In this document: positions 20,226 to 27,883 of the stretch, piece after piece
Position numbering within the stretch: position 1 is the first letter of the stretch
How the letters are laid out: every line of letters starts with the position of its first letter
Source: Krasilnikovozyma curviuscula
Lineage: Eukaryota > Basidiomycota > Tremellomycetes > Cystofilobasidiales > Mrakiaceae
NCBI GenBank assembly: GCA_014825775.1
Contig: MVAQ01000258.1
Coordinates: 1 to 27,883 of the forward strand
Direction of reading: 5' to 3'
DNA: 27,883 nucleotides
The notes under the pieces: generated by a model
Databases searched by the model: none
What the model saw: only the letters and a program-made list of their open reading frames with translations
Told to the model about the DNA's origin: nothing
Position numbers and translations under genes: made by a program

Positions 20226-20323
20226 CTCGCTAAGCGCCAAAGCGCGCCTCCTATATAGTTGCTTCATTTGCGCACGAGGCTTGCACCTCGAACTACTTCT
20301 GATACTTAGTTCCTGGTGCAGTC
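20226..20323. repeat. Decayed repeat family II, second copy
   Basis: This is the partner of 19851-19949, in the same orientation and 375 nt apart. Both copies have a GTTCGAGATA word close by (19985 and 20175), on different sides of the unit. The spacing and the 98-nt unit do not identify a known element by eye. Confidence 0.75.
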
Positions 20324-20914
20324 TCAACAATAATCTGTGACCAATCAGGCCTTTTCCGCCCATGCGTTGTTGCGCTTAATGAGTTGTGGCGCAATGACAA
20401 CATCATGTACCCCCTTACTAATCGGTGAATCAAGTATGGAACTGCTTCACACGGAAAAATAAAGGAGCTACCCCGCTCTCCTTTCGTTAGAGTAGGAAAT
20501 TGTTTTTTTTTTATATTTGCACATCTTTCATTTACTTTGGCCGGTTGGACACTCCTGCCTCCTAGGATGTGTTCAGTCAAAGCAGCTGTTCTAAATAAAA
20601 GAAAAAAAAGATCATTTGCTGTGCGCCACTTCTGAGATTTTGATTGTCTGCTCTTCTCGCGAAGTCCAGTTCGTGTTGTGATTCTCACGAGATTATTCTA
20701 CATCATAGTCCAACCACCTTTATAAAGGCTTCGTAAAGAATCCTCCTTCTTTGAAATTTAGAGATAGAAGTGAGAGTTGGAACGGAACTAGTTCAAGGGA
20801 CATTCTTCAAGAGATTTGGATGCAGCGACGCAGTAGATTTATATGGAAAAGCTTTACACTTTCTTCTAATTTCATACTTGCTCCAAGCCAGTTATTCTTG
20901 CTGTAGCAGGGATT

Positions 20915-21193
20915 CTAGGTAGTAACAGAACTCGTCGGAGTCCCAAACAATCTGCGCTGTTTTTCCAAATGTTCAGACGGAGAGCGATGAGGCTTAGCAA
21001 ATCGTGGTACATCAACAAGAGCACCTTCGTCCTGAGAGCCGTTCATAGCTAATGCCCAACTGTATGTATTTACAAATTTCGTCCCGCATCGGAGAAGGAA
21101 GGTTTCAAGTGCGCTTTGGGTCGGTAACTGGCGTTTGCGACTTTTTACGCTGCTCAAGAAGCAAGAACCACGCCGTTGATATAGACCAGCTCG
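20915..21193 (-). other. Open frame continuing in frame past the TRM82 stop
   Basis: Directly after the TRM82 stop codon (TAG at 21196-21194) the same frame stays open for 92 codons to a TAG at 20917-20915. The translation is not low-complexity: SSVKSRKRQLPTQSALETFL near the start, VDVPRFAKPHRSPSEHLEKQ near the end. No family was recognised. It may be a former C-terminal extension, a readthrough product, an exon of another transcript, or chance. Confidence 0.3.
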
Positions 21194-23283
21194 CTATGAG
21201 CTGCAAGTAGAATTCTTATCTACTGATTTCGCCGCGTTTTGGTCCAGCTTCAGCCTCTGAGCTGGGGGGCTCTCTTTCGCGAGGGTAACAACCCCATCAC
21301 CAATCACTACAGTTTCGCTCTTGTCCTGCTCCTTGGCTAAAGCTTTAACGTTGGCTCTTCTTTTTTTCCTTCCTTCATCCCTTTTTCCAGTTCTAGGTAG
21401 ACCTTTGACTTCTCCTACCGCGCCAGAATCCTCATCGAGATTGTCGGGTCCTCCACCTTCATCCCCAGAGGCATTCTCATCGCCATCCGCCCCAGAGAAT
21501 TTGGGGTATTCAGAAAGCATTTGGTAAATCTGTGTTTGAGAGCGTAGAGAAGAATCTTCTGGGGTTGAGCTTGGAAGTATAACCGGAATGGAAATAGGCA
21601 TTGACGGAAGGAGAGATAACTGTATCACGACATGACAACAATGAGATAATATTCAGGAAGGAGAAGAAATAGTATTAAAAAAGACCGCTTCAAGTGGGCT
21701 TACCGAGTCACCATCGACGCTGACAGCAACAATCTGTGTCGGGGTTGTTTTTCCGTCCGTTGAATCTAATGAGGGATCCGATAAGGTGAGATCAAGAGAG
21801 ACGAGGACAACGTTTTTGTCTGTTGCTAGAACAGCTATGTCTGTGATGGGATGCCCGAGATCCAAAAGCCGAGGCGTCGTTCCCGCAACAAGAGACGGAA
21901 TGTAGAAGAGGGCTTTGGCGCTGAGAACAAGCAAGAGCCCACGTAATTAACACAGTTACCAGTGTGGAGAAATTGAATCCAGGATCACTTACCCTAGAGA
22001 GAAGAAGACGACACCACTTTCACCTGCCTCCGCTAGACCCATCACACAACCGCCGTAACTCAAACAAACTCGTTCTTCCATTCCGCCTTTGCCTCTTCCG
22101 TGTCGCCTTTGGGCACGGTGTACAATATGGGGAGAGATCAAATCTTCAATTGGAATGGTGTGAGAGAGATTGCCGGAGGGGAAGGACCAGACGTAGAGAG
22201 CGGGGTCGGCACCACCCGATATGAGGTGACCAGTGGGTTCGGTAGAGGTTGTTGTGGAGGGAATGAAGTGGAGCGATGAGATGAATCTGGTGAGCAAAAA
22301 CATACTTGTACATATCAGACATTGGACTTCTTGAAATCACTTGTTGGTGGACAATCGTCGATGCTTACTTCTGGTGACCAAGAACCATCTTGACTATGTT
22401 CCAACCCTGTGGGAACCAGGACACCCTCACTCTCTCATCCCTATCAGCAGTGATTATTAATGATTCGTCTGGAGTCAACTCAAGTGCTGTCAAATGACTT
22501 GTATGTCCTGCAAAGTAGAACAACTAGGAGTTCGTAAACAAACATCATAACTTTTGTAATAAGAGAAAGCAGCGCACCCAAAATCAGGAGAGCGTTTGGA
22601 TTGAGGGATGGATCTGCATGCATTGCGAATTTATCGTGTTCTTTGCCTGATGGAGTGGTTGGATGCAATGGGAAACTTTTTTTCAAGAACGCCACGGAGA
22701 CGAGATCAACATTCGGACGGGATGTCAGAAAAAAGAACTAGGGAAAGGAACACAAACGAGAGAAGAAGGAATGAGATGGAATTACGTACGAGAACACATC
22801 TCCAAATTTGTCGCCCAAGATAATTTCGTTTTTTGAGGTCAGAGTGAGAGTCGATGATTTCTTGAGCACCTCTCTACAGGTGAGGTACGAAACAACACCG
22901 ATTGAAACGAATACATTTGGCAATAGAATGCAGAAATGTTGTAATTACGAGAGTATCAGCGTTTCGAGTTCGGGTAAGAGAGCAGAAGAAAGTCCCGCCG
23001 GTCATTTTACTGACCTCGTACTGGCCAGGTCGATGTTTCCACCGGTGATGTTCCAAACCTTAAGGAGTTTATCATCGCCCGTGCTCACGACCCATTGGTT
23101 GTCCCTGCTGATGGCGAGCAGTCTAATGATTCCCGAGTGAGGGGAAGGGGAGGACCTCGTTGAGAAAGGAGGGCTGCTGCTGTCGTCAACCGGGTGGACG
23201 TGAATGTGATTCGCCTGGGTGAACAAGGTATAGGCTGGAGTGGAGACCAAGCAGACGATGGGGAATGAGCTCGAAGACGCCAT
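21194..23283 (-). CDS. TRM82: tRNA (guanine-N7)-methyltransferase non-catalytic WD40 subunit TRM82 (WDR4)
   Basis: Seven exons: 23283-23015, 22873-22790, 22675-22578, 22507-22369, 22286-21993, 21920-21704, 21619-21194, giving 508 residues. WD-repeat segments are visible in order: SGIIRLLAISRDNQWVVSTG with DDKLLKVWNI, EIILGDKFGDVFSFPL, LGHTSHLTALELTPDESLII with TADRDERVRVSWFPQGW, VLGHQKFISSLHFIP, GHLISGGADPALYVW. The GDKFGDV and TADRDERVR motifs are characteristic of TRM82/WDR4. With the catalytic subunit TRM8 (METTL1) it methylates G46 of tRNA, and it acts as the structural partner. The C-terminal exon is acidic then Lys/Arg-rich (EGRKKRRANVKALAKEQ), fitting tRNA contact. The second intron has two phase-compatible solutions (see findings). 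Yeast TRM82 is about 440 residues, so the length is normal for a fungus with insertions. Confidence 0.9.
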
Positions 23284-24140
23284 GCCGACAGAGAAGGTGG
23301 GTGAGTGACAGTCGGAGGCGCAGATAAAGATAATAAATAAAGTCAACCAAAAAGATTTTTTGTTAATTTATTTTTTATTTCCCAAAAAAATCAGTCTCCG
23401 TTGATAGACCCTCTCCTGATTCCAAACGCTTCTGCTTATAGAGGGTTGTCTATCCACAGCCTTTCGTGTTTTTCGTCCTGCCCAAACTATGGTGATTCTT
23501 TACTAGGTCGCTTGGACTAAAGGACGGCTGGCTGGCTCGAGATGGCAAGACGGAAGCTTTGTTTCTCCCATCTAGCTATTGGAACGTGAGGAGGACTTGC
23601 TGAGAACGGGCCGGAGCCAACATTCCAGTACTAGCTATGACTCTCACCATCTGATTCCGTGTACTCAACCTATAGAGCGCGCCAACCACACCCCAAACCG
23701 CCAGCCATTTCACGCTGTTGAGCAGTTGGAATACCATATGGAATGAGATTCTATGACTCTTTGTCGTTGTTTTCATGTCCACCGTCTCTTCAAGGAAATA
23801 AAGCAGTCGATCAGTTCAAAGCCACCGCGTCATAGTCGCCTGGCATGGTTCTGCGCTGCCAATTCCCCTTGAGTGCAAAAAAAGGGAGGAAGAAGACGAA
23901 GAAGTGGGTCGACACAAACATCCAAGACTGAAGTACAAAGTGGGTGTTGTATAGGTTTCCCTCTTTTCTGGCTTCCAGGCTGTGTTTGCGTTCGCGAACA
24001 GCTAAGGGGACAACTGAGTCGAGCTTTCTTTGCCCGTTTGCCCTCTGACGGTGACTGACTTAGAAAATTCAAATGAATGGTCTCTCTCATTAGGAAAGAC
24101 GAGGATTCTCTCTCTTCCTTTCTCTGTGTATATTGCTACA
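23284..24140. promoter_or_regulatory. Divergent upstream region of TRM82 (-) and the MDR-fusion gene (+)
   Basis: This stretch of 857 nt separates two start codons pointing away from each other. An A/T-rich block (23341-23390) lies just upstream of TRM82, and a CT-rich run precedes the ATG at 24141. One weak minus-strand small ORF is listed separately. Otherwise nothing coding is evident. Confidence 0.45.
23576..23776 (-). CDS. Possible small protein with one hydrophobic segment
   Basis: An ATG at 23776 opens 66 codons ending in TAG at 23578-23576. The sequence holds one membrane-like stretch (FQLLNSVKWLAVWGVVGALY) followed by a basic end. A 48-nt segment inside it begins GTGAGA and ends TTCTCAG, so it could be an intron. 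Because 48 is a multiple of three, both spliced and unspliced forms stay open. I recognise no family and cannot exclude a chance ORF. Confidence 0.25.
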   Translation of the reverse strand: MKTTTKSHRISFHMVFQLLNSVKWLAVWGVVGALYRLSTRNQMVRVIASTGMLAPARSQQVLLTFQ

Positions 24141-27100
24141 ATGGCCAAGGCCTCCCTCTGGAATAAAATCACCCACTCGCCCTCCCAGTCTTACGTCCAC
24201 GATCCTCGACCCTCCGTCCAGTCATCATCCTACACGAATGACACAGCACAGCCGCACTATAGCTCCAACAGATCAGCGTCGTTCTCCTACAACTGTGATG
24301 GTGCAGTTGCCGCGCAGAGGCAGAGGCAAAGCGTCAGGGAAGAATTTGCCCTTCCCAGTAGTAATAGCAGCAGCAGCGTCGTTAGAACGAGACGCTCTTC
24401 CAATCCTCAGCCTACTGCTGCATCTTCCTCTTCCTCTTCACCTAAGATTCGACGAAATGAATACTCGAATGAACGCTCAGCAGCTAGCTCATCCAACACA
24501 GCAGTCAACAAGAAAAAGAAGAAATCGTCGTCGTCGTCAACCTCTCTCGACCCTCGAGGAGAACTCGTCTATCAGGACGGTGCATTTGTATACATTAACC
24601 CGCCTGCAATCTCAACTCTGTCTCAGGAATTACCACCATCTTCCCCTGCTACTCGACAAACCTCGTCCACCGCTTCATCCCGCCGCTCCCTCAAGACCGC
24701 GACAACGAGAACCACCACTAAATTGTCCTCTTCCACTATCAGCTCCAGCAATCAAAATTCTTCTTTCTCATCTGCACCAATAGATCCGACATTCAAATCC
24801 CCAGCTATCAAATACATTGCTGCACCTGTTACTCTCGACTTGCCAAACACCGCGAACGAAGCCACGGACAGAAGGATCAGGCCGACGATTGATGATGAGA
24901 GAAGGTCCGCTTCAGAAGGGAGTGGTAGTGGTAGCAGCTACGGTCAGATTGTTACTCAACGTAAGTGGAGGGTTGAGATGATAACACCACCAGATAGTCT
25001 GGTTGAGGAGAGCACGAATGCTTGTGAGTGTAGCAGAAACTCACTCGGCTCGTATAATCAACCGTTCTGACTGACCTCCAAACTGTGGGCAGATGGCGAT
25101 GCTATTTCGGAAGAGAGAGAGTCGAAAGCTTCATCAGAGAGCGACAGCGATGGCGACGTCTTTTACACACCTCGCTCCTCATTCCAGGAAGAATCACATC
25201 TTCCCCAATCTTCGCTTCAACCAACATTCACACTTCAGCCACCTACACCCCTTACACCGCCCTTAATCAAATCTTATCATCCGAGTACTTCGAGGACGTC
25301 AACAGAACCATCCAGTTTAGCTAGTAGTCCGCTCATCATCACTCCTGTCTTTGACGCTGAACATGACTACTTTCCTCAGCAGCAACAAATACCCAGGCTA
25401 CCGATGAAGTCGATGTTACGAGCGGGTACCTCTCCTAGTAGCGATATTCAAGGCGATTTCCAACTTCACGCCAATTCCGTTTTGCCGAAGAAGATGCCGC
25501 TATCCTTAACGACAGGAAGTGCTCTGGATAGAGTTCGACATACTTCGAACAGATTTTCACCGACAACACCAGAGTCAGTCAAATCGGGGCACAGTACTCT
25601 GTCAAGCCCAAGTGTTTACTCTCAGAATAGCAGCCGAGGAGGTTCCATCGTCGCTCCAGCATCTACGTTGACAGCATCAGCCCTGGGTGACCGACGAAGT
25701 CCATCACGATACTCAATTAGATCCTCTTCCTCACCTCGGATTTCAGAGGAAGATGCAGTCGACAACCACACGCCAAAGCCGTTCCCAATGTCCCGACCAA
25801 CCTCAACGTACTCTCTTTCGCCATCTGTTACATCATCTGAGACTAACTTCCCGCACTGGAGTCATCCGGAGATCCAATCTCAAACATCAGAGACTTTCTA
25901 CCCAACTTACAATCCCAATGCGCCTTACAACCTCAACCTTCCGGGTAGTGGAACAGGAGGATACTACCGCTGGCGACATCTCTCTACCTCTGCCGCCCAT
26001 TCGAGTTCGAGAAATTCTGAAGGGTTTCAGTATGTTGGAGGCAGAACAGGGTCGGTATTTTCTGTTCGTTCTGCTGGCTCCGTTGCGGAGGAAGAGAATG
26101 AAGCCCAGTTGGAGGAGAGACGCACTCGAAGGTTTTCGTCCGGATCAATTTTGGCTTCCGACATCATGGGTTTTAGGAAGGCACTCTCAGTCCGAAGTGG
26201 TGGAAGCGATGTAGGTGCAAGCGGGGTCATTAGCACGACCAGGTTGCCACAGGTGATGAGCCAGAGTTACGAACCGACAGGAAATGGCTACTCGTGAGTG
26301 TGGTCGTTCCCCTTCCTGGATTTAATACTTCAACGTTTTCTTCTAAACTTCTTATACCTCTCAACATTCAATATGTAGCACTCTCGTTCTCCCTAAAGGG
26401 GACTACAAGCCCACCGACCCAACACGATTTTCAACTACCGTCGACCTGGCTACACATGGTCTCGCGTCAACAACCATGGCAACCATCTCCCTCACGTCAA
26501 CTTCACCCACATCGACAGTCCCTTCACAATTCTACTCTCCACCAATCTATGCGAACTTCAATCTCAACGTACCACCACCAGTCAAAGTAACTTCCGACAA
26601 AATCCTCGTCCGCGTATGGGCCGTCGCTCTGGATGGGATTGACGCCTCGATCGCTCGGACTTCACCAAAAGGCTGGATACCGGGGAGGTCCTTTGTTGGA
26701 AAGGTTCTTGAAGTCGGCGCTTCTCTAACTAAAGGCGAGTTCACCCGAGGCGACCTCGTTTTTGGCCTGGTCGACGTCAAGAAGTCAGGAAGCCTCAGTG
26801 AGATGGTGTTGGTAGATCGAAGACATCTTGCAGTAGCCCCAAAACCGTCTGGAGAGGGACTGAGCTTGGAGCATATTTCTGCACTTCCTCTCCTAGGTGT
26901 GACTGCTCATCGAACTTGTGCAAATCTTTCGAGAGGTTCAAAGGCGCTGCTACTCGGGGCGGAGGATGGTGTAGGTTTTTTGATCCTACAAGAGCTATTT
27001 AAGAAAGGGGTGGAGGTTTATGCTCAGATTCGCACCACTGCGATTGGTGGTGAGGCCCCTGGAGAAGTAAGGGACAGGGTTCAGCTATTCTCTAAGGAGG

Positions 27101-27628
27101 TGTTTGCGACGGATGACGTAATGAGTGCTGTGGGGTGTAGTTCCAACGACCAATTTGACTTCGTGGTGGACACTCATGGTGGTAGGGATCTGTTCTATGA
27201 AAGTCGAAGAATCTTAACTTCAAATGGACAGTAGGTCGCCTGTCTCCCCTCTAGGTAGATATGTGACTGGCTAATACTTTCTTCATGTTGGCTGTAGATT
27301 CATCACTACCAAAGGTGATTCATCATCCATTCCACCATTGATGCCAATGTCCTCATCGTGGAAATCCCTCAAGCGTAACTTTTCCAAAAAGGACTCAAAG
27401 AGCGTCGGATACGAAAATATATCCCTCTCGCCGGATGTTGATTCACATGGAGAAGACATTCGAGACATCTTAGAATGGATCACAGCTACCAGTACATATA
27501 TTCCTCTGATTGGTCCGGTGGTTCCGTTCGAGAAAGGTGGAACCGCTTTTGACGCGATCACAGGAGCTGGAAACGGGGGAAAAGTTGGTTGTGAGAAAGA
27601 AGTGTGGGTTGTGAGGATGATATCTTGA
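24141..27628 (+). CDS. Disordered N-terminal region fused to an MDR (alcohol dehydrogenase/quinone reductase-like) domain
   Basis: Four exons, 24141-25023, 25093-26293, 26379-27230 and 27298-27628, give 1088 residues with consistent phases. Residues 1-700 or so are Ser/Thr/Pro-rich with poly-Ser and poly-Lys tracts (NKKKKKSSSSSTS) and many SP/TP sites, typical of a disordered regulatory region. A linker (LVLPKGDYKPTDPTRFSTT) leads to the MDR domain from about Met728: DKILVRVWAVALDGIDASIA, GWIPGRSFVGKVLEVGASL, FTRGDLVFGLVDVKKSG (GroES-like part), LLGAEDGVGFLILQELFKKG (Rossmann part), FDFVVDTHGG, and the terminal GPVVPFEKGGTAFDAI typical of the fold. Catalytic zinc ligands are not evident, so a quinone-reductase-like or pseudo-enzyme role is more likely than alcohol dehydrogenase. 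Two in-frame donors compete at the end of exon 1 (24961 and 25024). The cell site is unknown. Confidence 0.88.
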
Positions 27629-27883
27629 AAATGGCGTGTAGAAGGGTATCTAGATGTTGTATGTTTTCTCTAATTCAGCTTGAAGCTGTGGACTTTCGTG
27701 CACAGATGATTGTATCCATTAAGAAGAATTTGGAGGTGCCTCCCAGGCAAAGAACGTTTGCGGTTGAAGCAAAGATCAAAAGCACGGCAGTAACCATCTC
27801 GCCCAAAAAGTTCTTTTCCTGGCCCTCTCTGCGTAGCTTGTTTTCTAAAAGTGACCACCCTACCCAACTTGACTTCTCAGAAT
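27629..27883 (+). other. 3' flank with an open frame reaching the window edge
   Basis: From an ATG at 27631, three bases after the preceding stop, a plus-strand frame stays open to the window end (84 codons). Its second half (PPRQRTFAVEAKIKSTAVTI, then SPKKFFSWPSLRSLFSKS) looks protein-like, but no family is recognised and the first half does not. It could be an exon of the next gene or chance sequence in a 3' UTR. Confidence 0.25.

Larger units (their letters stand above)
17736..21193. other. Gene-poor region with decayed repeats
   Basis: About 3.4 kb without a confident gene. The part next to 17736 is presumably the coiled-coil gene promoter. From about 18.9 kb several repeat units are recognisable (listed separately), and short TCTCGCG words recur (18716, 20063, 20091, 20656). 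The open frames here lack recognisable domains, and most rely on non-ATG starts. No tRNA could be completed. The pattern fits a degraded repetitive element or nested remnants rather than a functional locus. Confidence 0.6.

Noticed and set aside
20293..20688. 131-codon minus-strand frame
   Set aside because: Overlaps repeat family II, composition is not like a known transposase or any family I can name, and the region is otherwise degraded.
24030..24140. Start of the MDR-fusion protein at 24030
   Set aside because: That codon is TTG; the first in-frame ATG, at 24141 with a good upstream A-rich context, is preferred.

Overview
This window comes from an intron-rich fungal nuclear genome and is most likely from a basidiomycete. 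Nearly every gene is cut by several short introns of about 50-100 nt with GT-AG ends. The gene content is typical of fungi: an MCT-type transporter, a Zn2Cys6 regulator, a TMEM184-type membrane protein and TRM82. A long disordered protein fused to a medium-chain dehydrogenase/reductase (MDR) domain is a build I associate with Basidiomycota. I assembled exons by eye from reading-frame continuity, splice-site consensus and family conservation. Coordinates are models without transcript support.

Left third (1-8.4 kb), a block that looks metabolic. It holds the 5' part of a monocarboxylate (MFS/MCT) transporter gene (minus, leaving the window), a divergent 15-exon Zn2Cys6 transcription factor (plus), a tartrate/D-malate-type beta-decarboxylating dehydrogenase (minus, 8 exons) and a divergent glyceraldehyde-3-phosphate dehydrogenase paralogue (minus, 8 exons). 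Transporter, regulator and enzyme for small organic acids, followed by a glycolytic/gluconeogenic enzyme, are consistent with a carboxylate-utilisation cluster. That is inference from gene order.

Middle (8.7-17.7 kb). A fungal orphan protein rich in Ser/Pro with a conserved-looking C-terminal segment (minus) shares a promoter region with a TMEM184/DUF300 seven-helix membrane protein that has a cytosolic tail of about 500 residues (plus). Convergent to the latter is an 823-residue coiled-coil protein with one C-terminal membrane span (minus).

17.7-21.2 kb is a gene-poor stretch of about 3.4 kb. It contains several decayed repeat units, a 30-nt direct repeat, hairpins around a TCTCGCG core and no confident gene. 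I read it as the remains of one or more repetitive elements.

Right (21.2-27.9 kb). TRM82, the WD40 partner of the tRNA m7G46 methyltransferase (minus), has an unusual open frame continuing past its stop codon. It is followed by an intergenic stretch with one weak small ORF. A 1088-residue plus-strand protein then joins about 700 residues of disordered sequence to an MDR oxidoreductase domain. The last 250 bases hold an open frame of uncertain reality.
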